Source: Companilactobacillus jidongensis (GTDB lineage: Bacteria; Bacillota; Bacilli; Lactobacillales; Lactobacillaceae). From it: a DNA stretch of 64,000 nt. Of the stretch, positions 41,478-49,382 are shown in pieces. The stretch lies in NCBI RefSeq assembly GCF_003946575.1, contig NZ_RHOP01000004.1:175731-239730 (forward strand). The letters are read 5' to 3'. How positions within the stretch are numbered: position 1 is the stretch's first letter; every line of letters starts with the position of its first letter. The notes under the pieces are model-generated. The model was given only the letters and a program-made list of their open reading frames with translations, did not search any database and was not told the origin of the DNA. A program made the translations under genes and the position numbers.

Positions 41478-42458
41478 TTGCAAGATACTATGCCGTTAAA
41501 AGATATGGAAACATACACAGGTCGAAACGATCCGCCCAAGGACTTTGATGAATTCTGGGATAACAATATCAAAAAACTATCAACCACATATAAATACCAA
41601 TTAGTACCTCAGGATTTCAACTTGCCTATGGTCAATTGCTTCGAATTAACATTTGAAGGAACAAATGGTGCGTCTATCTACGCTAAATGTATTTTCCCAA
41701 AATCAGATTCGACAGTTCCAGTTGTCTTTAATTTTCATGGATATATGGGACAATCCTCTGACTGGTCAGCATTATTACAATTCCCAGCCGCAGGACTAGG
41801 TATCGTCGCAATGGACACTAGAGGTCAGTCGGGTAAATCCACCGATAGCAAGGTCTTCCGTGGCAACACGGTCAAAGGACAAGTTATTCGTGGATCTATC
41901 GAAGGAAAAGATAATTTATTCTTCAAAGATGTCTACCTAGATGTTTATCAATTAGTTGAAATCATCTCAGAACAATCATTCGTAGATGAAAATAAACTAT
42001 ATAGCTACGGTGGATCTCAAGGTGGCGCCCTATCCCTCGTCGCTGCAGCCTTGAATTCCAAAATCACTTCCACTGTAGCCATCTATCCATTCTTATCGGA
42101 CTTCAAACGTATCCTTGAACTAGGTGATCAAAGTGAACCATACGATGAATTCTTTAGATACTTTAAGTTCTCTGATCCCTTCCATCGGACTGAACAAGAG
42201 ATTCTTAATACTCTATCTTATATAGATATCAAAAATATGGCTCACAGAATTAAAGGAAACGTCAAATTAATTACTGGATTAGAAGACAACGTCTGCTTCC
42301 CCTCAACACAATTTGCAATTTATAATCGTTTGAATTGCCAAAAGGAACACTTGATCATGCCAGAATACGGGCACGAAGATATGCACGTCCATGTGGATGA
42401 CTACGTCATGAATTGGTTAAGTGGATCCACCATAAACATTCGTACACAAATGCATTAA
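41478..42458 (+). CDS. Acetyl esterase, CE7 (cephalosporin C deacetylase) family
   Basis: 326 residues, normal for CE7 (about 320). Motifs: NFHGYMGQSSDW, the RGQSG block (AMDTRGQSGKS), nucleophile GGSQGGALS (Ser near 180), Asp in TGLEDNVCFPS and His in YGHEDM. Start is TTG (LQDTMPLKDM) after AAAGAAGTG; an ATG 12 bases on is possible. Second esterase of the operon, so acylated substrates are likely. Confidence 0.85.
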   Translation: MQDTMPLKDMETYTGRNDPPKDFDEFWDNNIKKLSTTYKYQLVPQDFNLPMVNCFELTFEGTNGASIYAKCIFPKSDSTVPVVFNFHGYMGQSSDWSALLQFPAAGLGIVAMDTRGQSGKSTDSKVFRGNTVKGQVIRGSIEGKDNLFFKDVYLDVYQLVEIISEQSFVDENKLYSYGGSQGGALSLVAAALNSKITSTVAIYPFLSDFKRILELGDQSEPYDEFFRYFKFSDPFHRTEQEILNTLSYIDIKNMAHRIKGNVKLITGLEDNVCFPSTQFAIYNRLNCQKEHLIMPEYGHEDMHVHVDDYVMNWLSGSTINIRTQMH

Positions 42459-42462
42459 AAAA

Positions 42463-42500
42463 AATAGGAATCCTGCAGTAGAGGCAGGGTTCCTATTTTT
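42463..42500 (+). terminator. Terminator of the plus-strand nan operon
   Basis: AATAGGAAtCCTGC / GCAGGgTTCCTATT hairpin then five T. Confidence 0.88.
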
Positions 42501-42505
42501 GATTC

Positions 42506-42810
42506 TGCAAAAATATATATCAGGGGGGAAATATATTTTTAACGTTTATATGCTTTTTATATAGGGGTTTTATTTAATTAGGGGATTAAATAAAATTGTT
42601 TAAGGGTTTTATCTATTTTGTGTATTGTGTTTTTGTTTTGTGAGTTTTTAAGAAAATTTTTATACGGGGTTGTATCTGAGTACTAAGATTATCGATGCAT
42701 CCTGTCACCTCTTTGTTATTTGACTATGCTTAAATAATAACGCCCAATTATGAATAAATAACTTGGAAAGTACGAATAAATAAGTAATAAAGTATGAAGA
42801 AATTATGATG
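42506..42810. repeat. Interspersed intergenic repeat, copy 3
   Basis: About 305 bases, same orientation and block order as copies 1 and 2 (TCAGGGGGGAAATATATTTT start; AAGGGTTTTATCTATTTT; CACCTCTTTGTTATTTGAC; GAAAGTACGAATAA). Internal segments differ by small insertions. It lies right after the nan operon terminator, so the copies bracket the nan island. Confidence 0.85.
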
Positions 42811-42886
42811 TCTCAAGACCTATCACCTGAGTTATCGTAAATCTTGTTTTATAATGAAGGAAAATACGACCTGAGGGGGACACATT

Positions 42887-43399
42887 ATGAAATTATCACA
42901 TGAACAAAAGCACAACTTGAAGGCTGCGATTATTGCTGGTACAGCTGCTGGTGTCGTTTCTGGATTAGTCAAACTTGGTTGGGAAAATATTTTGCCACCA
43001 AGAACTGCTGAAAGAAACTCTACTAACCCACCACAGAAGCTGCTGCAACAATTTGGTATGCCTGAAAAACTAACTCACGCCACTTATACTTATTCTGGTG
43101 AAAAATTGCCTTGGGTCAGTTACTTGATGCACTTCGGCTTCTCAACTTCGTTCGCTATCATCTATGAAGTCCTAGCACAATACAAGCCTTATATCAGAGT
43201 AGGTGCTGGTTCAATCTTTGGTCTAGCTATTTGGGTTGCCTTTCATATCGGTATTATGCCGATGATGAAGACCGTTCCATCAGCCGCAGACCAGCCAACT
43301 GAAGAACACATCTCTGAAGCGCTCGGACACATTGCTTGGATGTGGACCAATGATATTGTTGGAGCAGAAATTTACCGTCGCCTAACCGCACAAAAGTAG
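42887..43399 (+). CDS. YagU/DUF1440 family membrane protein
   Basis: 170 residues: KAAIIAGTAAGVVSGLVKLGWENILPPRT at the start, then a hydrophobic segment FGFSTSFAIIYEVLA and FGLAIWVAFHIGIMPMM, matching the DUF1440/YagU family of inner-membrane proteins (YagU is linked to acid tolerance in E. coli). Seven bases before the GPH transporter gene, so co-transcribed. Biochemical role unknown. Confidence 0.78.
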   Translation: MKLSHEQKHNLKAAIIAGTAAGVVSGLVKLGWENILPPRTAERNSTNPPQKLLQQFGMPEKLTHATYTYSGEKLPWVSYLMHFGFSTSFAIIYEVLAQYKPYIRVGAGSIFGLAIWVAFHIGIMPMMKTVPSAADQPTEEHISEALGHIAWMWTNDIVGAEIYRRLTAQK

Positions 43400-43406
43400 G
43401 TGTGAA

Positions 43407-44732
43407 ATGAATAAATGGGTAACATCTATACCTGAACGACTCAGCTATGGACTAAGTGATGCCGCAGATAATCTTGTCTTCCAGATGATGACAATGTATC
43501 TGCTGTTCTTTTATACTGACGTTTTCGGCTTAACTCCTAATGAAGTGGCCATTCTATTCGTCGTGGCACGTACCGCTGACGTCTTTGAAAGCCTACTTAT
43601 CGGCGTGATGATCGATCACACACATTCCAAATGGGGTAAAAGTCGACCGTTCTTTCTTTGGTTCTCTTTTCCATATGTTGTCTTTGCTATTTTAACGTTT
43701 GTCACACCAGGATTCTTGCCACATTCTGGCAAACTTATCTGGGCTTACGTAACGTACTTGGGCTTAGGATTCTTCTATACGGCCGTTAACTTGCCAATTA
43801 CCTCTATCTTGCCAACAATGACTGAAAATGAAAAAGAAACTACCTTATTAGGTGTCATCAGACAGTTCTTTGGTAGCTCAGTTCAAATTATTGTTGCGAC
43901 CGTCACCATTCCACTAGTTGCCTTCTTCGGTAAGGGAGACCAGCAAAAAGGATTCTTACTGACGATTGCTTTGTTTGGATTAATCTCATTAGTATTGATC
44001 CTCAATACCTTTTTCCATGTACGAGAACGTTATACTAATGATGAGATCAACCACCAGCCACTTTCAGAGGTTTGGAGTATGATGAAGCAGAATAAGCCGT
44101 GGATGGTTATTTCCGTTGTTATATTCTTATATTGGATGACAACTGCTATCAAGAATCAGACCATTATCTACTACTTCAAATATGTTTTGAAAAATGAAGC
44201 GATGGTCTCACTTGCCAATAGCTTCACTCTGACAGCCTTGATCGGTGTCGTTTCGATTTACTTTGTCTCTGGCAAAATCGGTAAGAAACATACCATGCTC
44301 TCAGGTATTGCAATGGCATTTGTCGGACAAATCATTATTACATTTGCTGCCTATATGGAGAATATGCCGGTATTGTTTGTTGGAATCTTAATCAATTCTA
44401 TCGGCAATGGATTCATAATTGGGCTTGTATCAATCATGATTGCTGACACGATTCGTTATGGTACTGCCATGGGAATTCAGGCTGAGGGCGTATTAGCTTC
44501 AACTGACGACTTTGGTGTTAATCTAGGCTTAGGATTGGGTGGATTAATTACTGCCGAATCATTGCAACTAACTGGTTACGTTTCAAATAAAACTCAGTCA
44601 GCTTCGACGATTTCGGCAATAAATTTAAACTTCGCAATTATTCCATTAATTCTATATGCTGTGATGTTTCTAATCCTGTTGGGATATAATGAGACGAAAA
44701 TACAATCTAAAATCAAAGAAATAACTAATTAA
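43407..44732 (+). CDS. GPH-family glycoside/sugar:cation symporter
   Basis: 441 residues, 12 membrane segments. N-terminal LSYGLSDAADNLVFQMM and the loop RTADVFESLLIGVMIDHTHSKWGK followed by SRPF are signatures of the glycoside-pentoside-hexuronide (MelB-like) family. Weak AGGTGTG ribosome site overlapping the previous stop. Substrate unknown; no glycosidase gene is next to it. Confidence 0.85.
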   Translation: MNKWVTSIPERLSYGLSDAADNLVFQMMTMYLLFFYTDVFGLTPNEVAILFVVARTADVFESLLIGVMIDHTHSKWGKSRPFFLWFSFPYVVFAILTFVTPGFLPHSGKLIWAYVTYLGLGFFYTAVNLPITSILPTMTENEKETTLLGVIRQFFGSSVQIIVATVTIPLVAFFGKGDQQKGFLLTIALFGLISLVLILNTFFHVRERYTNDEINHQPLSEVWSMMKQNKPWMVISVVIFLYWMTTAIKNQTIIYYFKYVLKNEAMVSLANSFTLTALIGVVSIYFVSGKIGKKHTMLSGIAMAFVGQIIITFAAYMENMPVLFVGILINSIGNGFIIGLVSIMIADTIRYGTAMGIQAEGVLASTDDFGVNLGLGLGGLITAESLQLTGYVSNKTQSASTISAINLNFAIIPLILYAVMFLILLGYNETKIQSKIKEITN

Positions 44733-44741
44733 AATATTCAT

Positions 44742-44782
44742 AAAAATCCTCAAGAAAATATAATATTTTCTCGAGGATTTTT
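44742..44782 (+). terminator. Terminator after the GPH transporter gene
   Basis: AAAAATCCTCaAGAAAAT / ATTTTCTcGAGGATTTTT hairpin. Confidence 0.88.
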
Positions 44783-44848
44783 GTTAGCTTTTTCACAGAA
44801 TCCGATTATACTTATCTTCAAACCAGTGTAAGAAGGTGTTCTATTATT

Positions 44849-45223
44849 ATGATGAATAAAATTATGGATAGAAATAAAGAAACGATAAAAAAATATTTTG
44901 AATTATCCGATTTTGCTACAGATGATGATCAGGCAGTCAATGATATTATTGACTTATTCTCAGATAATGTTGCGATTCGTTCTGGTTGTAATGTGACGGC
45001 TACAAACAAAGAAGAAGTGGCTGCATTTTTTAGGACTTTCTTTAATCGCAACAAAAAATTAAAACATATTTTTAAAACTCAAAATATCGAAAACTATTAT
45101 CAGACCGAATGGTCAGTAGCTGGTCTCAAAAGTGACGGTGCCATCTTTGCTTTACATGGATTTGATTACTATCGCTTCGATGAAGATGGCAAGATATGTT
45201 CACTATTAATTGAGATTGTTTAA
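44849..45223 (+). CDS. NTF2/SnoaL-like protein, unknown role
   Basis: 124 residues. N-terminal helix then DIIDLFSDNVAIRSGCNV, NKEEVAAFFRTFFNRN and the strand-rich end HGFDYYRFDEDGKICSLLIEIV fit the cone-shaped NTF2-like/SnoaL fold. Such proteins are small enzymes or ligand binders of varied role. AAGGTG ribosome site. Single gene, terminator follows. Confidence 0.7.
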   Translation: MMNKIMDRNKETIKKYFELSDFATDDDQAVNDIIDLFSDNVAIRSGCNVTATNKEEVAAFFRTFFNRNKKLKHIFKTQNIENYYQTEWSVAGLKSDGAIFALHGFDYYRFDEDGKICSLLIEIV

Positions 45224-45240
45224 CTATAAAAAAACTCAGA

Positions 45241-45273
45241 AATAAAACGTGTTTTGCCACGTTTTATTTTTTT
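45241..45273. terminator. Bidirectional terminator
   Basis: AATAAAACGTG / CACGTTTTATT hairpin with T-run on the plus strand; lies between convergent genes. Confidence 0.85.
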
Positions 45274-45278
45274 AGGCA

Positions 45279-45941
45279 TTACTTTAATTTTCCCTTTTGA
45301 ATTACTTTGTCGCCATCAGACAATAAGGCCACTGATACAAAATCATGGAAATATGATGTAGCAACCACTCCATTGAACGAACTCAGCTTTTGATCTATCT
45401 CAGTAATATCGTCCCAATTATCAAAGGTACAGTCAACTAAACCATTACCTAATCTAGTCCTCACGATACCAGCAAGGTCACTTGATTGACGAACAATAGC
45501 TTGACCACCTAATTCAGTCACTAGTTCGATGACCTGTGGTATGGCGGCTTCAATCACTTCAAGACTTAAGAAAACATTTGGATCTAGCTTATTCTTTAAA
45601 CGTTCCTTGGGTGCTAAGATAATATAGTTTTGGGCTCTTTGGGCATAAATTTTTTCGAATACATGTATACCGCCGTTACTCTTCAAGACATTTAAATTCT
45701 CATCCAAACTATCACAACCATCAAATCCTAAATCAATTTGTTTGATTTGATCTAATTCAGACACATTTAATCCGAGATCCTGGCAAGCTTTTTTAGTAAC
45801 TTCTGAAGGCGTGCAGACAGTAATATCTAATTTTTGCTGTGCGACTTCCTTTAACAATCGACCAACGTTACTTCCACCACCAAAACTAATTGTCATTTTC
45901 GGTTCGATCAAATTTATTGCTGCTTCGATTATTTTTTCCAT
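45279..45941 (-). CDS. rpiA: Ribose-5-phosphate isomerase A (divergent)
   Basis: Interconverts ribose-5-P and ribulose-5-P. 220 residues from MEKIIEAAINLIEP; GAGG inside the upstream ATGAGG is the ribosome site. Expected blocks are present but altered: GGGSNVGRLL for GTGSTV, DGCDSLDENL for DGADEID, and NGGIHVFEKI for GGGALxxEK; the late RTRLGNGLVD matches PxGNPVxD-like ends only loosely. Either a divergent RpiA paralogue or a relative with another substrate. Confidence 0.75.
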   Translation of the reverse strand: MEKIIEAAINLIEPKMTISFGGGSNVGRLLKEVAQQKLDITVCTPSEVTKKACQDLGLNVSELDQIKQIDLGFDGCDSLDENLNVLKSNGGIHVFEKIYAQRAQNYIILAPKERLKNKLDPNVFLSLEVIEAAIPQVIELVTELGGQAIVRQSSDLAGIVRTRLGNGLVDCTFDNWDDITEIDQKLSSFNGVVATSYFHDFVSVALLSDGDKVIQKGKLK

Positions 45942-45988
45942 AATACGCCTCATTTGTATTTAGTTTTATTCATTATACTAAATTGAAC

Positions 45989-46016
45989 AAAAAAAAGACT
46001 GCCCGAGGCAGTCTTT
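45989..46016 (-). terminator. Terminator of the NlpC/P60 gene
   Basis: AAAGACTGCC-cga-GGCAGTCTTT hairpin with U-run on the minus strand. Confidence 0.88.
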
Positions 46017-46041
46017 AAGCGATTTTAATTTTGAATTTGTA

Positions 46042-46758
46042 TTATAGAACCTTAACAGCGAATGAAGGCATGAAGTAACTTGAGATACTTGAAATCTTAA
46101 CTGATTCGCCAGGTTGTGGTGCAGCGATGTATTGGTTGTTACCTAGGTAGATACCTACGTGGTATGAAGCACCTTGGCTACCCCAGAACAATAGATCTCC
46201 GACTGAAGCTTGTGAAACAGCTTCTGTTGTACCAGCTGATTCTTGAGCTACTGTGTAACCACCGATACTCTTACCTGTTGCTTGTTGGTATACGTATGAT
46301 GTGAAACCTGAACAGTCGAAACCTGAAGGTGTCTTACCACCCCATACATAAGGTGTACCTAAGTATTGTTTTGCAGTATTAACAACAGCATCAGCATCTG
46401 ATTGTGTTGAAGCAGATGAATCATCTGTAGCAGCTTCTGTGATTGTTGACATATCTGTAACATCTGAGGCCTTAACCCATTCGTTCTTACCAACGTAATA
46501 GAATGTGTTACCTGAAGCATCTGTAGCTGATTTACCAACAGACCAGTCAGTATTTGCAGCAAGTGCACGACCAGTTGTCTTAGCATCTGATGAAGCAGTT
46601 GAATAAAGGATTGTCATACTGTTTGTACGAACTGCAGTTGGTGTAACAGTGTCAGCTTTAACTGTTGTAGAAGAAGCGTTTGAAACACCCAATCCTGTAA
46701 CTGCCAATGAAGCAGCTGCTGTAAATGTAATTAGACCTTTTTTAATCTTAGTATTCAA
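46042..46758 (-). CDS. Secreted NlpC/P60 peptidoglycan hydrolase
   Basis: Likely D-glutamyl-diaminopimelate endopeptidase acting on the cell wall. 238 residues: signal peptide (positive start, hydrophobic core, likely cut near residue 36 after VKA), a short SLAP/SH3-like unit (WSVGKSATD..YYVGKNEWV, about 72-98), a Ser/Thr/Asp linker, and the NlpC/P60 domain with catalytic C149 (GFDCSGFTSYV), H200 (SYHVGIYLG) and a third polar residue in NNQYIAAP. Two WalR-like sites upstream fit essential cell-wall control. Confidence 0.9.
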   Translation of the reverse strand: MNTKIKKGLITFTAAASLAVTGLGVSNASSTTVKADTVTPTAVRTNSMTILYSTASSDAKTTGRALAANTDWSVGKSATDASGNTFYYVGKNEWVKASDVTDMSTITEAATDDSSASTQSDADAVVNTAKQYLGTPYVWGGKTPSGFDCSGFTSYVYQQATGKSIGGYTVAQESAGTTEAVSQASVGDLLFWGSQGASYHVGIYLGNNQYIAAPQPGESVKISSISSYFMPSFAVKVL

Positions 46759-46857
46759 AATTGAAATCCCCCGTAATGGTTTGTTTTTTTTAATTGTTTA
46801 AATTTTCTTAAAAGTTATTTTCTTATCACTCAACGATGACTATAATACACTCTGAAT

Positions 46858-46896
46858 GTTGCAGAATTGTTACAGCAATTGTATAAGAATGTTACA
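46858..46896 (-). promoter_or_regulatory. Tandem WalR-like sites upstream of the NlpC/P60 gene
   Basis: On the minus strand: TGTAAC-N5-TGCAAC (46858-46874) and TGTAAC-N5-TATACA (46880-46896), 22 bases apart, close to the WalR (YycF) consensus TGTWAH-N5-TGTWAH. They lie just upstream of -10 TATTAT (46842-46847). Confidence 0.6.
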
Positions 46897-46913
46897 CTTT
46901 TTTGTTCACAAAA

Positions 46914-46957
46914 TAAAAAGACTATGAATGCTGTTATATCAGCATTCATAGTCTTTT
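46914..46957. terminator. Bidirectional terminator
   Basis: Long stem AAAAAGACTATGAATGCTG / CAGCATTCATAGTCTTTTT; stops the guanylate-kinase-like gene on the minus strand. Confidence 0.9.
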
Positions 46958-46971
46958 TGTGAATAATCAAA

Positions 46972-47529
46972 TTACTTGAATTTGAGGTTATTTACTACTT
47001 TATCGACCTTTTTTTCAGTCATTTCAATGTCTTTGTTAACAATTTCGTATGATTTACCCTTTAATTCATCCGGAATCTTGAGATCCCGTTTGAATTCGTC
47101 ACTATTAATTCGCTTAGATAATCGTTTAGGATCATCACCACGGCCGTGCATTCTTTGTGCCACAGTATCAATATCAACCTCTAAGAAGATCACAATTGCC
47201 GTGTCTCCATACTTTTTTTTGTAAGAAATGGCCCCAGCAGTATCTACCACAATGCTGGCAACATTGACCATTTTCCAAGTTTGTTCCAGGCTCTCTTCTG
47301 AAGATCCGTAATGAAAGCCAGAGTATTCTACTTGCTCTAGATAATGATTTTTAAAAAAAGTTTCATCCGTTTCAAAATGATAATCCACTCCGTCGGCTTC
47401 TCCTGCACGGGGAGCCCTTGTTGTATGTGTCAGAACTGGAGGAATATTATATTTTTCTTTTAAATATTGGCTGATAGTTGTCTTGCCAGTGCCGCTAGCG
47501 CCGGTAATTACGATAATTTTTTTGTCCAT
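46972..47529 (-). CDS. Guanylate kinase-like P-loop kinase
   Basis: 185 residues. P-loop TGASGTGKTT at residues 8-17, then the GMP-binding-like THTTRAPRAGEADGVDYHF and YSGFHYGSS (guanylate kinase has YGT/S at this place), and a lid-type RMHGRGDDPKRLSKRI. Shorter and more divergent than Gmk (about 205), so likely a paralogue of the essential enzyme rather than Gmk itself. Substrate unproven. Flanked by terminator; monocistronic. Confidence 0.7.
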   Translation of the reverse strand: MDKKIIVITGASGTGKTTISQYLKEKYNIPPVLTHTTRAPRAGEADGVDYHFETDETFFKNHYLEQVEYSGFHYGSSEESLEQTWKMVNVASIVVDTAGAISYKKKYGDTAIVIFLEVDIDTVAQRMHGRGDDPKRLSKRINSDEFKRDLKIPDELKGKSYEIVNKDIEMTEKKVDKVVNNLKFK

Positions 47530-47613
47530 AATGTATCCTATTATTTGAATTATTTCTTCTACTATATTATTATACTAGTCTGTTAAGTAAAAAATCCTAG
47601 GAGATTTATACAT

Positions 47614-47814
47614 ATGAAAATAGAAGATTTAAAAGTTGGAGAAGTTTACGAGTGCAAAGTAGATGAAGATATGGATTATCCATTCGAAGGTAAAGTCGAA
47701 AAAGTCTACGAACATTCCGTTTTGATGGAAATCGTAAAGAATGATCCTAAAGATGATACAAACAAAATGGAATTAAATAATAAGATCGTTGTAAGTATCA
47801 AAAAAATCAAGTAA
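47614..47814 (+). CDS. DUF2187-like small beta-barrel protein
   Basis: 66 residues, MKIEDLKVGEVYECKVDED start, central GKVEKVYEHSVLMEI and a NKIVVSIKKIK end. The pattern of short strands resembles DUF2187 (KOW-like) proteins of Firmicutes. Good ribosome site CTAGGAGA. Single gene. Function unknown. Confidence 0.65.
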   Translation: MKIEDLKVGEVYECKVDEDMDYPFEGKVEKVYEHSVLMEIVKNDPKDDTNKMELNNKIVVSIKKIK

Positions 47815-47817
47815 ATC

Positions 47818-47853
47818 TAAAGGAGCTATGGCAATTAAGTCATAGCTCCTTTT
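47818..47853. terminator. Terminator between convergent genes
   Basis: AAAGGAGCTATG / CATAGCTCCTTTT hairpin. Confidence 0.88.
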
Positions 47854-47856
47854 CTG

Positions 47857-48492
47857 TTATTCTTGTTGTGCTTCTACATCAATAAATGAACGCGCAGGTA
47901 CTCTCAGGACACGGTATTCAACTGCAAAACGTCCCGCCCTGAGACCTAAGCCATTCATAAAGTTATTCTTATACTTAGCATGTGCTGTAATGACATAAGC
48001 ATATTGATACTTTGAATCCATCTTCTTGATCTTATCCATTGGCCAGTTCATGCGCATCCCTGATACGTTGAACGGCAGAGTAGCATCTGAAATAGTCGCA
48101 TTATGACTTGAGACCGTATAAGTAGAATTGTTTACCCAATATTGATAAACATCATTATCACTGTGTTTATCTTTCTTATCGATCTTGACATAATAGCCTT
48201 GACCATCAGTAGTAGTTTGTACGATCATCGGTTCATACTTATATGACATTGCAATGTCGTTTTTATCTTTCAAATCAACTCTTGAGAACAATGTTACATA
48301 CAACATTGCACTCACCGCAAAAATGACCACGACTATTTCCAACAGATCAACTAAGATCGTCTTCCAGGTGATACCACTTTTTTGGACAACCAATATTTTT
48401 AAATGTCGATTTCTAATATTAAATACCACGAAGATCAATAGTGCGATAACTACGACCCAAGCGATAATTCCCACAAAATTCCAAGAACTCAT
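47857..48492 (-). CDS. LVIS_2131-family membrane protein
   Basis: 211 residues: two N-terminal membrane segments (about 6-25 and 45-66) and an extracytoplasmic region with YVTLFSRVDLKDKNDI, YQYWVNNSTYTVSSHN and FMNGLGLRAGRFAVEYRVL. I recognise this as the lactobacillar LVIS_2131 family, whose role is unknown. Promoter region is shared with nrdHIEF, divergently. Confidence 0.72.
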   Translation of the reverse strand: MSSWNFVGIIAWVVVIALLIFVVFNIRNRHLKILVVQKSGITWKTILVDLLEIVVVIFAVSAMLYVTLFSRVDLKDKNDIAMSYKYEPMIVQTTTDGQGYYVKIDKKDKHSDNDVYQYWVNNSTYTVSSHNATISDATLPFNVSGMRMNWPMDKIKKMDSKYQYAYVITAHAKYKNNFMNGLGLRAGRFAVEYRVLRVPARSFIDVEAQQE

Positions 48493-48650
48493 AATCTTCT
48501 CCCTACTAACTTATTGCCTTTCAACAATTGTAATTTTAACTGAAAAACATATAATAGTCATTACGGTAATTTTACCACGAAAGAACCAAATATAATAAAA
48601 ATCAGAATATTATTCTCTAGACAAAAACCGTCAGACTGGTCTTTTCAGCC

Positions 48651-48695
48651 ACACTATGATGTATACCAATTACAATATAATACTATATTTTGTGT
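48651..48695 (+). promoter_or_regulatory. Candidate NrdR boxes and promoter of nrdHIEF
   Basis: ACACTATGATGTATAC (48651-48666) and ATACTATATTTTGTGT (48680-48695) resemble NrdR boxes (ACACWATATWTWGTGT); TATAAT (48676-48681) lies between them. Spacing of 29 bases is close to the usual two or three helical turns. Confidence 0.5.
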
Positions 48696-48777
48696 TTTCA
48701 TAAGAAGAATTACTAGTATTGGTATATTGAATGTTTTATACTAGTGAATGAATCACATTTCGAGGGAGCGAGATATT

Positions 48778-49008
48778 ATGAACAACGTAATCGTATATAG
48801 CAAAAACAACTGCATGCAATGCAAAATGACAAAGAGATACTTAAAAGAACATAACATTAACTTTGAAGAACACAACATCAATCAAGAACCAAAATACCTT
48901 GATATGTTAAAAGAACAAGGCTTCCAAAGTGTACCTGTAGTTATGCCTGCAAATAGTGACCCCATCGTCGGTTTTCGCCCAGATAGTTTGAAAGAACTAG
49001 CCAACTAA
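48778..49008 (+). CDS. nrdH: Glutaredoxin-like protein NrdH
   Basis: Electron donor for class Ib ribonucleotide reductase. 76 residues from MNNVIVYSKNNCMQCKMTK (GAGGGAG before the ATG), with redox pair CMQC at 12-15 and the NrdH end FQSVPVVMP...GFRPDSL. First gene of nrdHIEF. Confidence 0.93.
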   Translation: MNNVIVYSKNNCMQCKMTKRYLKEHNINFEEHNINQEPKYLDMLKEQGFQSVPVVMPANSDPIVGFRPDSLKELAN

Positions 49009-49382
49009 TGGTCGAAATAGCCTATTACTCAATTACCGGCCAAACACGGCGCTTCGTCAACAAGACCGGTCTAAATGGATACGAAATATCTGACGCCGAT
49101 CCTTTTCACGAAATGGGTCGGTCTTTTATTCTCATCGTTCCGGCATACGACGATGACATGATGGATCCAGTCGTTGATTTCTTACAATACAAGGACAATG
49201 CTAAAAACTGTGTTGGTTTAGCTGGTGGTGGGAATCGTAACTTCAATTCTCTTTACAATCACACAGCCAGAGACATCGCTCACGGACTAGACGTTCCGGT
49301 TGTCTTCGAATTTGAATTCAACGGTACTCACAAAGACGTAGAAAATTTCAAGAAAGTAGTGAATAACCTTGGGACTAAATAA
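49008..49382 (+). CDS. nrdI: Flavodoxin-like protein NrdI
   Basis: Flavoprotein that supplies the oxidant for the dimanganese-tyrosyl radical cofactor of NrdF. 124 residues: YYSITGQTRRFV FMN loop at the start, PAYDDD, and GLAGGGNRNFNSLYNHTA. ATG overlaps nrdH stop by one base. A manganese-based enzyme suits lactobacilli, which need little iron. Confidence 0.93.
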   Translation: MVEIAYYSITGQTRRFVNKTGLNGYEISDADPFHEMGRSFILIVPAYDDDMMDPVVDFLQYKDNAKNCVGLAGGGNRNFNSLYNHTARDIAHGLDVPVVFEFEFNGTHKDVENFKKVVNNLGTK

